This document shows, one piece after another, positions 35,592 to 45,754 of a stretch of 64,000 nt of DNA. Origin of the DNA: Bimuria novae-zelandiae CBS 107.79 (taxonomy: Eukaryota > Ascomycota > Dothideomycetes > Pleosporales > Didymosphaeriaceae); the NCBI GenBank assembly GCA_010015655.1, contig ML976657.1:2161252-2225251 (forward strand). Direction: 5' to 3'. A program made the position numbers and the translations under genes. How positions within the stretch are numbered: position 1 is the stretch's first letter; every line of letters starts with the position of its first letter. The notes beneath the pieces were generated by a model, which saw nothing but the letters and a program-made list of their open reading frames with translations, searched no databases and was not told the DNA's origin.

Positions 35592-36698
35592 ATGATAACG
35601 AGTGACGTGACATTTGTCGCGAATATGAATAAGAGACGGATAAGCTTCTGTCTTCAAACGTTCTACCGGCGATTAATTGCGGTTTCGATCATCATTACCC
35701 TCACACTGTACTTTTTAGTCTTCCGTGAACAACATTCCAGCGATGGCGGTCTCATCAAACCTACCGATAAGCAACGATCCACCTCAAATGGGCTGTTAGG
35801 CAGCAACTCCAGCATCACACTTGTAGTATCCAGCACATCCTCAGAACACACCGAATGGATCGCCTCAAGCTTCCCTAACACCACAACCGCAATCTACGTC
35901 GTCGATAGCAACGACCCACGCGGCTCGTTCAAAACGCCAATGAACAAGGGCAACGAGGCAATGGTTTATCTCACATACATTATCGACCATTATGGCAATC
36001 TGCCCGACGTCGCAATTTTCATCCACGCTCATCTCCAGTCCAAGCATACGGATGACTTTCTTGGAAACTCGATGGTCGAAACCCTCCAGCGGCTTCGTAT
36101 TCCTAAAGTTCGAAGCGACGGGTACTTCAACCTGCGATGCAACTGGAAGCCTGGTGGATGTCCGCAGTACTTGAATTTGCACAATCCGACCCAATCAACT
36201 CTCGATGGAAGCGCCGAGGCGCAAACGCTGAAGAACGCGTGGTCGGAATTGTTCCCGGACGTGAACGATATGCCCGAATGGGTTGGTCAACCGTATGGCG
36301 GCCAGTTCGCTGCATCGAGGGATACCATTCGCCGAACGCCACTACAGAGCTGGGTGCTGTGGAGGGAATGGCTGGTTAACACCAATCTAACGGACTACCA
36401 GTCTGGACGAGTGTGGGAATACACATGGCAGTATGTGCTTGCGGGGGAAGCGATTTTCTGCCCGAGTATGGATCAATGCTACTGTGAAGGATATGGGGTA
36501 TGTTTTGGTTCGAGTAAGGCATTCGAGGATAGGATTAAGCGCGGGGAGAGGTTGGAGGAGAAGATCTCGAAATATCTTCTAATGCAGCCGACAGGTCGGA
36601 AGGCGGTGGAGATGAAAGCGAAGCTGACGAAAGAGAAGGATGCTTTGGATAGGGTGTTGCAGGAAGCAAAAGATAGGGGGGATAGGGTTAGAGCATGA
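35592..36698 (+). CDS. DUF3431 family protein, type II membrane topology
   Basis: An uninterrupted 368-codon gene. An N-terminal membrane anchor (residues about 27-46, AVSIIITLTLYFLVF) is preceded by basic residues, predicting a lumenal C-terminal domain. The core (about 70-330) has the DUF3431 hallmarks: YLTYIIDHYGNLPDVAIFIH with HAH, an RCNWKPGGCP Cys pair, PYGGQFAASRDTIRRTP, and a Trp-rich segment (SWVLWREWL, VWEYTWQYVLAG) ending with the Cys cluster CPSMDQCYCEGYGVC. These proteins are suspected Golgi glycosyltransferase-like enzymes, but no activity is established. The second Met at 35625 (MNKRRIS) is an equally good start. The charged C-terminal helix is usual. Confidence 0.88.
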   Translation: MITSDVTFVANMNKRRISFCLQTFYRRLIAVSIIITLTLYFLVFREQHSSDGGLIKPTDKQRSTSNGLLGSNSSITLVVSSTSSEHTEWIASSFPNTTTAIYVVDSNDPRGSFKTPMNKGNEAMVYLTYIIDHYGNLPDVAIFIHAHLQSKHTDDFLGNSMVETLQRLRIPKVRSDGYFNLRCNWKPGGCPQYLNLHNPTQSTLDGSAEAQTLKNAWSELFPDVNDMPEWVGQPYGGQFAASRDTIRRTPLQSWVLWREWLVNTNLTDYQSGRVWEYTWQYVLAGEAIFCPSMDQCYCEGYGVCFGSSKAFEDRIKRGERLEEKISKYLLMQPTGRKAVEMKAKLTKEKDALDRVLQEAKDRGDRVRA

Positions 36699-36949
36699 GG
36701 TCGATGAGTATTGAAAGTACGCGGCCAGCTTGGGTTGGACTGACGAGCGCCGTGGCCCTGAGGGTCTTGGTACTGCTCCCGATCCTGAGTCGGATTAGTG
36801 ATATTCCGAACGCTTGTGCAATTCGCACAGCCACACACCCTACAGTAAAATACCCGCAGGTGTATGAGGTAAGACGTGCGGGTTCATATCGCATTAGCCC
36901 GGATCGGTGGTTCGATTCTGCTGGAAGTACCAATCGACGGGGCGGCGCT

Positions 36950-37233
36950 GCATCAAATCGCGCCCAAGAAGCAGCAAGTGCTGAAGCTATTAGCGAGCTC
37001 ACAAAGAAGTGTCCTGGAGACGGATGCGGCTGGAACATTGAGAAGAATGGAGGATGCGATCATATGACATGTGAGTTTCTATAAAGGAATTGGAATGCCA
37101 TGCTGATCTATGCTCAGGCACAAGATGCAGGTATAAATTTTGCTAGCTATGCCTCGCCCCGTACAATTCCATTCGCCAGGACGGCAATTCAGCCCATAGA
37201 AGTGGCTGCCGATATCATTCGGGTGGAATATGA
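36950..37233 (+). pseudogene. RBR-type E3 ligase fragment (second half of IBR/RING2), with in-frame stop
   Basis: An exon piece ending at 37070 reads SELTKKCPGDGCGWNIEKNG, then GCDHMTC. After a 47-bp intron (37071-37117, GTGAGT...CTCAG, possible branch CTGAT) it continues TRCRYKFC, a TAG at 37144-37146, then LCLAPYNSIRQDGNSAHR and CRYH to a TGA at 37231-37233. In RING-between-RING ligases this is the catalytic RING2, and the codon after FC is Trp, so TGG became TAG. RING1 and the first IBR are absent: upstream sequence to the DUF3431 stop has no zinc-ligand pattern. A dead, 5'-truncated remnant. Confidence 0.8.
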
Positions 37234-37594
37234 TTAACGAAAATGAACTACTTACAAGGACAACCCTAGGTTCAGAGCTAGCAAAGCAACCGGCAGGAAA
37301 TCTCCGAACTAAATTTACATGGGTGCCAGCGCGTGCTTTATATGACTCGTAACCTTCTTAAGTAAAGACTGGATGGCGGCTTCAGCTTCGTCGATTGAAT
37401 GTTCCAAATGAAACTGTTACAGCAGTGACTGGTATCGATTGATTGTGACGGAGAATCAGAGAGCTAATTCGTACGTGAGATTTGTGCACGACGCGCTACT
37501 ACTACGTACAGCGTCCCCGAAAGCGCAGGATTTGAATATCAAGGTCACAGCCGAAAGATGTGTAATTGGTAAAATGTGATCCAGGCCACTTCAT
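37234..37594. other. Intergenic, nothing recognised
   Basis: 361 bp between the RBR fragment and the 3' end of the minus-strand gene. No open frame or motif that I can support. Confidence 0.4.
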
Positions 37595-38824
37595 TCAACT
37601 GCCCTCAAACTGTCGTACGCCATCTACTGCATGTAAGACCCTCTTCGCAAACACTCTACTCCCCCAGATCATAATCTTCGCCATGGCCTCGACAAACGCC
37701 TTTGCGTGTTCCATCTTAGTCATCCGCCATAAATTCATGTGAACACTCTGGTATCTCTTCTTTCTATCGCGATAGTGAGCCCACAGCTCGTGTATCGGTC
37801 CTTCGGTCGTGACGCTCCAGACCACCGTGTCCTCTCCGCAGCGAATAAGATCTAGTATCCGGAGCATGCAGGCAGCGCCGACAGCAGCCTGGTTCTGAGC
37901 GCCAAAGAGGCCCGCATTGCCTTTAGCTTCAAAAATCAGAAAAGGGAAATGCAGGCCCATAGCGGACGTGTGCGGGTCGGTCTTGAGATAGTTCAGGGTC
38001 GATTGGTGGTTGGTGGGGAACCATTCATGGGCGAGGCCAACGCATATATCTGGTTTCGGGGTAGACAATGATTCGGGGTCGGTTTTCAATGTTGTCGAGG
38101 TGTACCCAGATGTATATGAGAGGGAATCGCTGTTGAGGGATTCGAAGTCGGCCGGTGGGCTATCGATCGGAGGGCAGACAATGGGTCCGGCGCTGGAACT
38201 GAAGCTATAGGGCCGGTCAAGAAGTGGCGCCGTTCCTAGGTCCTTTGGCTCTACAGCCATGGGAGATATGGCAAAAGGAGGTGGGACGACGGTTGTCTGC
38301 GGTAGCGCCGTTGCGCGTACAGGCTTAAGCTCTGCCTGCCACAGCTTATCAGAACCGTTGACCTTCAAAACTTCCGCAAAGCTTCCAAACCTCCGCAGTT
38401 TGCTCATGACGGTGACATATGCACTCGCCCTCCAACTGCCTTCTCCCGAACCCGAGATGGCGCTTTCCCTACACTCCTCACAGTATGTCTTTGCAATATC
38501 ATCCACCAGAGTTTGCATCTTGGGCGGGATAGTTAGCGCTTCGAGATTGGGAGTGGCGGAGGGAGGTGCGAATTCGCGGTCGATAAAAATGCTGGCTTCG
38601 CTGAGGAGTATGCTGTGATACTCCCCAGGCTTCTTGGTGGGGCTGGTTCCCACATGACAAGAGACCAAAAATTCGTCGCATTGGGGCGGCAAATAGGGAA
38701 GCGCAGCGCGCCTCCAAGGCCAGGAAATACAGGTCGAAGCCTCGTCGCCAACCTCATTGTATCGCGATCTGCACGCAACACCCGTTTCGTGCAACCACGT
38801 GGAAAGCTTCCCTCGCGTCGCGTG
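37595..38824 (-). CDS. Uncharacterised fungal protein, possible PD-(D/E)XK-like fold; start missing
   Basis: An open frame of 409 codons from just after a TGA (38825-38827) to the stop at 37595. It has no ATG before about residue 100, yet sequence right after the TGA already looks coding (GKLSTWLHETGVACRSRYNE). Either an upstream exon joins here or the TGA is a nonsense mutation of a codon such as CGA, since an in-frame ATG lies only six codons upstream (38843-38845). The C-terminal half has HEWFPTNHQSTLNYLKTD, FPFLIFEAKGNAG, a Gln/Ala helix, VVWSVTTEGPIHELWAHYR and a long terminal helix. FEAKG with a preceding acidic region recalls PD-(D/E)XK nuclease-like fungal proteins, but this is a guess. 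Confidence 0.6.
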   Translation of the reverse strand, partial: HATRGKLSTWLHETGVACRSRYNEVGDEASTCISWPWRRAALPYLPPQCDEFLVSCHVGTSPTKKPGEYHSILLSEASIFIDREFAPPSATPNLEALTIPPKMQTLVDDIAKTYCEECRESAISGSGEGSWRASAYVTVMSKLRRFGSFAEVLKVNGSDKLWQAELKPVRATALPQTTVVPPPFAISPMAVEPKDLGTAPLLDRPYSFSSSAGPIVCPPIDSPPADFESLNSDSLSYTSGYTSTTLKTDPESLSTPKPDICVGLAHEWFPTNHQSTLNYLKTDPHTSAMGLHFPFLIFEAKGNAGLFGAQNQAAVGAACMLRILDLIRCGEDTVVWSVTTEGPIHELWAHYRDRKKRYQSVHMNLWRMTKMEHAKAFVEAMAKIMIWGSRVFAKRVLHAVDGVRQFEGS

Positions 38825-38827
38825 TCA

Positions 38828-39971
38828 CGCGCTACAACATGGCATCTCTGCTAAACGAAAATGCGTCGGACTTCCGACGTCAAACGTCAAGCTGCGAAGC
38901 GAGCGCACAACCAAGTAAGGAAAACGATATTCTGTAACTGTTGTTCCGAAGAACAGAGGGCAGCATGGGACCGGCGCAAGGTTCCTGAAACGGGAGGACA
39001 GATGGTTTGCGGGCTGATGACTGAAAGGGGAGGGAGACAAGACGGCGCGGAGGTCGAGGTTGGGGGTTAGAAGACGGCAGCGAATCTCCGAGGACGGGTC
39101 GGACGGTAAGATCGCTGTGGCGAGATGGGATGCGGGCTGTTGGGCTAATGTTACGGACGTCGCTAACATCGGTGACTTAGTCGCGCCTTCCAGCAATACC
39201 ACAAAACGACATGTTGATTGCGAGTTTTCAACCAGGGGGAACGATAGAGTTGTTGAACGGCCGTACAAGAGACCGGAGTATGCGTGAATTGACGCGATCG
39301 GTCTCATGCCGTTGATGGCTACACGTAAGCGGGAGGGGGGGCCGTCAGACGCGGGTCGGCGCCATGGGTCCAATGCGGCGCGGCAATCCACCAAGCGCCG
39401 TGGCGTCGAGGGACAATTTCGCGGTTCCGGGTCAATACCATGCCCATGCGAGTACACAGAGTAGCACTCAGGCCCCCACACTTACATCCGGACTTCCAGT
39501 CACGGTGGGCAAAGATTTGCGCATCGTAGTCCACCCAAACAGCTGCAGATGTTAACGGGGCAAATCGAAGACTCAATGCAAGCAAACAGCGAAGGCACAG
39601 TGACAGCAAGAAAACAATTGTAAAGGTGTGAAACCATGTCAATTAAACTTGTCCGACTCCCAAGGAGCTGAGTCTACGAACATGCGAATCCACCAGACCA
39701 CACACAAGTTCCTCTGAGCTGGGTATTGACAGTAGCTCATCGACCAAGCGTAATATTAAAGTGTACAATCGAAATGCTGCGGCGCACAGGCGCGCGGTAT
39801 CATGGCGATGACTCCAGAACTCCAACCTCACAATGCATCCATCGTGAAGCGGAGTCACTGAGCGTCATCAACCGTGGCAGAATCCAATCCTCATCTTCAA
39901 GCAATCGTCCCTCCTCTTCTCGTCGAACCCCAGGACCAGACAAGCCCAGAGATCCTTAGAGAGGAAGCTGT
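38828..39971. other. Intergenic/unresolved region
   Basis: About 1.1 kb between the uncharacterised gene (-) and the 3' end of the GPI-protein gene (-). Several long frames are open by composition alone. One, on minus at 38825-39481, is in frame with the downstream gene, but its sequence is low in recognisable structure. No gene is claimed. Confidence 0.4.
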
Positions 39972-40604
39972 TTACAAGAGAGCAGCGAGGGCACCGGCGA
40001 CGGCAAGCATGGAAAGACCAGTCTTGCCAGCGGCACCGGGGAACTCAGTCGGGGAAGGAGTTTTCGGGGTGTAGGCACCAGTTCCAGAGGGAACCTAGAC
40101 ATCAATTAGCACAGTGTCTATGAATTGAGCATTTCAAGCATGACTTACGGGAGCAGCGGTACCCGCGGGGTAAGAATGAGCCGGAGCGCTGGGGACGGTT
40201 CCGTTGGAGGTGGGGTAGGCCGGGGCGACGGGGACAACCGGGACGGGAGTGTACTCGCCAACAGGGGCGGAGACCGGGTAAGAGAAGGTCAGGGTGGTGG
40301 TCTCAGTGCCGGTGTAGGTGAAGGTGTAGCTGGGACCGACGGGGATCTTGGTCGGGCCAGAGCACTCAACGGTGGTAGCGGAGTACTCAGCGGAGCTGGA
40401 GGGAGCAGCGCTGTAAGAAGGAGCAGCGCTGTAAGAGGGAGCAGCGCTGTAAGAGGGAGCAGCGCTGTAAGAGGGCACCTCCACGGGGGTGGAGTAGGCC
40501 GGGGTCTCAACAGCGGAGCTGGTGTTGTAAGCCGGAGGGGCAGCCTCGTACTGAGGGACGGCGGCGGCAACGGCCACGAAAGCAGCGACGGCGAAGGACT
40601 TCAT
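39972..40604 (-). CDS. GPI-anchored cell wall protein (CCG-6-like)
   Basis: Exons 40604-40149 and 40094-39972 are joined across a 54-bp intron (40148-40095; GTAAGT...CTAG) and give 192 residues. It has a signal peptide MKSFAVAAFVAVAAAVPQ, a Tyr/Ser/Ala/Pro region with four PSYSAA hexapeptides (about 44-67), a central segment TVECSGPTKIPVGPSYTFTY with Thr-rich continuation TETTTLTF, a Pro/Val-rich stalk, and a C-terminal GPI signal (FPGAAGKTGLSML then a short hydrophobic tail ending LAALL), with Gly/Ala near 172-174 as probable attachment site. The central segment is that of fungal wall proteins like Neurospora CCG-6. Expected on the outer wall or plasma membrane. A TATAAA on the same strand lies about 150 bp upstream. 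Confidence 0.9.
40402..40474. repeat. 18-bp tandem repeat, four units, in the GPI-protein gene
   Basis: The unit GGGAGCAGCGCTGTAAGA recurs four times with at most one change and encodes the PSYSAA repeats. A length-variable minisatellite candidate inside a wall-protein gene. Confidence 0.85.
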
Positions 40605-42255
40605 TTTGATTGTGTGGGCGGGTATTATTACGCGGTGGTATTAAGTATAGGTCGAAGAGGGCGTTGAAAACGAATGAAATCGGCGAAAACCGGTGTAGTA
40701 TTAAGCAGCGAGTGTGTGGTGAGGAAAGTGGAGGCCAGACGGATCCGTAGCACTTTTATATCCAGTGTACACAACATGGCTGACTTAGCCTGTCAAGGCG
40801 TCCGACAGGGGAGCAATTTACATGGTTGCATTCGTCTGTTCAGTTTTGGGGGCCTTGGCCAATGCGGGTGGCGCTCCTGACAAATGAGTCGGGCGATACG
40901 GAATAGGGGGAGCGCGATATGAGCCGGCACGGAGCCCAGATCCTGGTAGGTTTATTGATAGAGCATCCCAGGGGGGGATCCGAAAGGGCAAAACCGTGAG
41001 AGAAACGAAATTAAAGAACTGTTTTCCCTTGCTAGTAGCGTCGTTGTGCCTGCATGTCGTTGTCTCGGCCTAAATCGTTCAGCTCCAGTGGTGCTTTGTG
41101 CAGAACTTTGTGCAGCTAGCCCTGTGCACAACCGCCAGCTAGCCCACAACAGTAAGCTCACAGCAGCGCGCTTGAGCCGCGTGAAAGGAGAAAGGCTGTG
41201 GAAGTGTTGCATTTCCAGAAGCAAACGGCTTGTTTCCCGAGAGTATGTTGGGCCTATTTCGATGCGCCAGAGCTAATCGTACGTCCAAAAGGACGTTCCG
41301 TTTTTGTTGTTCCATCCAGTGCTCTGTTGCATTTCGAACCCAGATCACCGAAGCTGAGACTAGCTGTAAAGCGATTGAGCGATCAATAGTGGAGAAGAGG
41401 GAGTAGACTCCCCGCGCTTGTTCGAGATTGACCGCAGCTCATACTCTGGAACTCCACGACTGAGGTGTTGATTGTGCGCGGGTTCCTGCGTCTGGAACGC
41501 ACACTAAAAAAGTACATGGAGTTAGCCAGGTCGCAGATAACACCGTCCAATCCTGCGGTGAGAGCTCGCGGCGTAGTAGCTCTTTTTTGGTTAATTTGCT
41601 TTGTGTGTCTGAGGCAATAATTCGCGTGTCTGGGTATCAGGAGTGCTGAGTGATAAGTTTCGATATCATTTTCCCTGTTTGCCGCCAACTCGGGGCCCGG
41701 GATAATCTCGCTCTGGAGGAAAGATGTTTTCCGTGCCTCTAGCGCACGCCACGGCCAATGATTGATATTATGCAATATTAAGTTTTGTGTGTTGGCATGC
41801 GAAAGCTAAACTACGCGTCACGCACACGTCGGGTCTTTCCTGCAGGCACTTACAAAAATACTTGGTAGCGATGTTGGTGTTGTGTGAGGTCGTTTGTTTC
41901 TCACCGTTGGCGTACCTGGCGGGGAGACGAGTGGGGGAAGAACGCTGGACCGCAAAACTTCACCACCGACCCTCCACAGCTTGCCGTACTGCACCGCACT
42001 GCCAACTCAAATGCCCACAGTGAAACGCTACTGAAAGACGCCTCGGCCGGAGGAGTGAACTCTCATCGAAAACGGACGCGCGCTGGACGGCGGACGAGCA
42101 TTAGGTTGGAGAGACCGACGCGCAGGTTGAACGTGCTACGAGAAGCAGACAGACCTGACGTCTAAGCGTCTTCTGAATCCATACACTGCCTGTTCATGTT
42201 CGAGGAGAATCACGTTGCGGATCTTCTATAGAGACTGACCACTACACTGCGTACC
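40605..42255. other. Intergenic region between divergent genes
   Basis: About 1.65 kb upstream of the GPI-protein gene (-) and the SET gene (+). Apart from the TATA candidate I see no gene. A minus-strand frame at 41383-41775 is open for 130 codons but has no motif or family resemblance. Confidence 0.4.
40755..40760 (-). promoter_or_regulatory. Candidate TATA box of the GPI-protein gene
   Basis: TATAAA on the minus strand, about 150 bp upstream of the ATG at 40604. It fits the high expression usual for such wall proteins; unproven. Confidence 0.4.
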
Positions 42256-42870
42256 ATGCCTACGAAGAAAGCGCAAGCAACAGGCTCCGGGCTTCCCAAG
42301 AATTGGCCATCCCAGATTCCATACCTGCGCTCACCGTGTTACTCTAAGAAACTGACGAACGATGCGATTGGCACATTAGTTTTGACAAAAGCTGATCTAC
42401 CACCAGGCGAGCAGGCGCGCACTATCGTTGCTCCCTTTTCGAACGTCAAGATTACTCCCATCTCCGATGTGTCTCACCCTGCCAACGGGCAATACGGGCT
42501 TTTTGCCTCCCAGAACCATCCACCAGGCGCCTTTATCTTACCGTACCTGGGTTACGTGCACGATCGCACAGAGACGGACGAATCATCTGACTACGACCTC
42601 TCTCTAGATCGCGAGGTTGGAATCGGTGTGGACGCCTCGAAAATGGGCAACGAAGCCAGATTTACAAACGATTACAGAGGCGTGTCCAGTGGTCCCAATG
42701 CCGAGTTTCGGGACACATACATCGATCTGGGCAATGGCAAAGTGGAGAAGAGGATGGGGATCTTCGTATTGCGCGTTGGCAAGAGCGGGAAAAATCTAAA
42801 AGGCATAGGCAAAGGCCAGGAGATCCTCGTTAGCTATGGGAAGGGCTTTTGGAATGAGCGAACATGTTGA
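42256..42870 (+). CDS. Small SET-domain protein
   Basis: An intronless 204-residue protein made almost entirely of a SET fold. Visible motifs: QYGLFASQNHPPGAFILPYL (78-98, the G-x-G-like start of SET-N), DYDLSL (112-117), GVDASKMGNEARFTNDYRG (124-142), which replaces the usual RFxNHxCxPN by RFTNDYRG...PNAEF (146-151), and the C-terminal EILVSYGKGFW (189-199) with the SET-type Tyr. No pre-SET or post-SET Cys cluster. The family contains lysine methyltransferases acting on histone or non-histone proteins; the substrate cannot be read from sequence. The ATG at 42256 is the first in frame. Confidence 0.82.
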   Translation: MPTKKAQATGSGLPKNWPSQIPYLRSPCYSKKLTNDAIGTLVLTKADLPPGEQARTIVAPFSNVKITPISDVSHPANGQYGLFASQNHPPGAFILPYLGYVHDRTETDESSDYDLSLDREVGIGVDASKMGNEARFTNDYRGVSSGPNAEFRDTYIDLGNGKVEKRMGIFVLRVGKSGKNLKGIGKGQEILVSYGKGFWNERTC

Positions 42871-43197
42871 CAATTGCCGCGCAGCCGTACTGCACATACG
42901 TCTCCGGTGGTCGCAACATGGCTCGTGTTACCTATAATGGGGTGGTAATAGAACCGAGGTCATCTGCACGAGGAAAAACTGCATCTCTACGGTTTTGACA
43001 ACACCTTGCGTGACTGTTGTCCGTTGTTGGTCGGAGACTGCGCGGAAGTCTTCCGTGCATGCGCTTTTAAAGCGGAACGCAGCCCCGCATGCGACTACCA
43101 CACATGCAAGATATGACGCCCAAAGTGCTCACCAGAGCATCTGCTCATAGGTTTCTCTAAGCATCTTCCTCATTTCTCAATCATAGACCCAATTACA
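42871..43197. other. Intergenic, promoter region of the SDR gene
   Basis: 327 bp between SET and SDR genes on the same strand. No motif beyond a pyrimidine-rich stretch before the ATG. Confidence 0.4.
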
Positions 43198-44020
43198 ATG
43201 TCAGTCCAAAAGGTCGCCCTCATAACAGCCAGTTCAGCCGGCCTAGGAGCCCAAGTAGCCCGCGTCCTCGCCCCAGACTTCCGCGTCGTAAGCTCCCACT
43301 CTCCCTACATTAACCCAACCCGAACATATTCGCCAATTGACTCCCCAGGTGATCAACTATGCCTCGAACGCCTCCCGCGCAGAGCAGCTCGTCGCCGAGC
43401 TCTCCCAAATCCCTTCCACGCACCCCTCCCCATCGGCACCTCGGTTCCATATCCTTCCCGGAGACGTCTCGTCCAAAGCCTCAGTCGAAGCCCTCGTGCG
43501 CGACACGCTCAAAACAATGGGCCGCCTCGACGTCGTCGTGTCCAACGCGGGCTGGACGCGCATGACTAACTTCCTCAACTTCGACGAAGGCGTCATCGAC
43601 GACGACTGGGACCGGTGCTTCGTCATGAACGTCAAGACGCACCTGTGGCTCGCGTACGCAGCCCGAGACGCGCTAGCGGACACAGAAGGCGCGTTTATCA
43701 CGACGGCGTCGGTGGCGGGAGTCAAGCCGTCGGGGTCCAGTCTGGCGTATAGCGTGACGAAGGCGGCGCAGATACATCTCGCCAAGGGGCTCGCGGTGAT
43801 ACTCGCGCCGAGGGTGCGCGTGAATAGTGTGAGCCCAGGCATGATGCTGACGGAGTGGGGGATGAAGTTTCCACAGGCGAAGCGGGAGAAGGCGGTGGAG
43901 AATACAAAGTTGAAGCGGTTGGCGACGATAGAGGATGTTGCTGAGCAGATTCGCACGTTGGCGCTTAGTCGGAGTGTTACGGGGCAGAATTTGTGTATAG
44001 ATGGTGGTTCGTCGATCTAA
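43198..44020 (+). CDS. Short-chain dehydrogenase/reductase
   Basis: Exons 43198-43287 and 43349-44020 are joined across a 61-bp intron (GTAAGC...CCCAG), giving 253 residues, the usual size of a classical SDR. Rossmann features: the nucleotide-binding loop TASSAGLG at 10-17 (Gly of TGxxxGxG replaced by Ala, as in a fungal subgroup), GDV (68-70), and NAG (96-98). The catalytic residues are N124, S151, Y164 and K168 (AYSVTK), followed by VNSVSPG and a C-terminal Gly-rich NLCIDGGSSI. The residue after the second strand (INYAS) suggests NADPH use. Resembles glucose/ribitol-dehydrogenase-like 3-oxoacyl-reductase homologues; substrate unknown. The exon 2 codons are strongly C-rich at third positions. 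Confidence 0.92.
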
Positions 44021-44396
44021 GCAGTCATCGTGGTCATGGGAGATAATAGGTCGAACACCATCAACATAGAGAAGTAGACTGCCACTGGGAAGAGCAGCCG
44101 CTGTGTGGCTCTATGATCTTTCGAGGCAATAAAGATCTATGCGCGAAGTTCTCACGGAGAACTTGACGCCAAGGGTAGTATCATTGTTTTGGTTCATAGT
44201 ACATTGCAGTTTGCCCAGTCTACACTCCTGTATACCCGATGTGGCCACATCGCGTCCAGAGTGCTGAAGGCGCTCAAGTATTTGAGGTTGTCCCACCAAT
44301 AACGCCGATTAGAAAACATGTCTTTTCCATTATACCATCCATACGCATGAAACACACCGAGTACCCATCCGTTATCAAATGATGATCTCTCTTCCT
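44021..44396. other. Convergent 3' region
   Basis: 376 bp between the SDR (+) and the next gene (-); two 3' UTRs, nothing else recognised. Confidence 0.4.
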
Positions 44397-45754
44397 CTAC
44401 CAAGTAGTTGGGACCTTGGAGTACTCCTCACGGCTAATCTTGAGATCATCAAAGATGGAGTCGTCGCCTGAGTGTGCATTAGCGAAAATATCGTTCAAAA
44501 TGTAGCATTCACTCACCATGCAGATGCTCCACGCGCAATTCATCCTCATGCTCAAACTTCTCCAGTTCTTCCTTTGGCGAGTCCTTGTCGTGCTTCTGGT
44601 CCTTGGTGGTAGCTTCGACAGCCTTCTCCGTGTTCTCACCGATGAGTAGGATCTGGACATTGGCATAGTCGAGGTACTTCGGTTTGACCTCAGACCATGC
44701 AAGACCTCTGAACTCCTCAATAATCCTGCATAGATCATTAACAAGAATATACTATTGAGACTCGATGTTGTACACACTCCTTCGGAAAGTCTGGGCCCTG
44801 CGGGAGATTTGCGTATGACGGGCCGCCCCGTTCTGGGTTCTTGACACTTATGACGAAGCTCCCTTGCGATCGCAGACCAAGATCCTCCTGCACCTCGCCA
44901 ATCTCCGACGGGATAGTAATGGCATATACGAAGTGCGTTGTGCGATCGTCCGTGCGGGTGATGAAGTATACGCCTTCCGCGACAGTGGCTACGGGTTCCG
45001 TACGGCGCGTGCCCATAGTCTTCGTCTCATATTGTTCACCCCTGAAGAAGTTGTCCTTCAGATCTTGGATAGTTGTATTGGCCTTTTCGACAAAGGCCAT
45101 GAAGCGATCGGTGTGGCTCTTGGGGAAGACCTTCTTTGGTAATGCGAAGAGGCGGTTGTTCTCGAGATCTGGAAGCGCTCCTTCACCTGTACGTTGGCGT
45201 GTCAGCATATAGCCGGAGCTACCTGTATACTGTCTCAATTCACCTAACTTTGTTCCGAGGGGTAGCGGGCGTAACACGAAATATGTACGCTGGAGGTCAC
45301 CGACACTATCGGAGTCCTCGATGCCCACGCGATTGCGAGTGAAGAAGTAAATAATTCCCTTCTCCAGGATGTTTGACGCGATTTTCTTCTCGCGCTGAGA
45401 AGACTCCTGCACAGGCTGGTTCTTTCCGCCATCCTGTGTACCACTTTTCTCGTTGCCTCCTTCCGCCTTGACCGTCTCTTCTTCTTCGGGTTCAGCTTCA
45501 GTTTTCGCTGGATCTTCGCCCATCTGATCATTGCCATCTTCTCCCGCAGCATCCTTCATTTCAGCATCATCAGCAGGGTCCTTGGGCGGTTGCTCGGTGT
45601 TGTTGCCTGCAAGCGTCTCTTCGATGGTGCTCTGCTTCGTGGCTTTTCGGCTGCCCTTGGGAGAGGCGGCATCTGCCTTTCTCTTGGTGCCGGCTTTCAC
45701 CTCTTCTTTCTTAGGGCTGGAGTCATTACGCGTCGCTGATCGTGTGCTCGGCAT
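44397..45754 (-). CDS. Charged nuclear protein of the fungal 'BTB domain transcription factor' family
   Basis: Four exons: 45754-45244, 45186-44778, 44725-44517, 44467-44397. Introns: 45243-45187 (57 bp, a multiple of three and without stop), 44777-44726 and 44516-44468. Product 399 residues. The N-terminal third is disordered and charged (TRSATRNDSSPKKEEVKAGT, KRKAD) with a likely NLS, then an acidic stretch. The conserved part begins NILEKGIIYFFTRNRVG and goes on with TYFVLRPLPLGTKLGEG, NNRLFALPKKVFPKSHTDRF, EGVYFITRT, YAITIPSEIGEVQEDLGLRS and GSFVISVKNPE. Despite the database name of this family I see no BTB fold. Exons 3-4 supply EEFRGLAWSEVKPKYLDYAN and an acidic tail. The ATG at 45754 is chosen because upstream codons lack an ATG. 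Confidence 0.8.

Noticed and set aside
36909..36918. GGTTCGATTC, like a tRNA B box
   Set aside because: No matching A box, acceptor stem or anticodon arm around it; the T-stem would be mostly G-U pairs.
38825..39481. 218-codon minus frame upstream of the uncharacterised gene
   Set aside because: In frame with it, but without recognisable protein structure and without an ATG at its start; probably open by composition.
39319..39642. 107-codon minus frame with a signal-peptide-like start
   Set aside because: The first codon is TTG, no ATG is available, and no motif follows.
40125..40667. 180-codon plus-strand frame opposite the GPI-protein gene
   Set aside because: Gly/Ser/Arg-rich shadow of the repetitive coding strand; the minus strand has signal peptide, intron and GPI signal.
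41383..41775. 130-codon minus frame in the SET upstream region
   Set aside because: No motif and no neighbouring exon; composition alone can keep it open.
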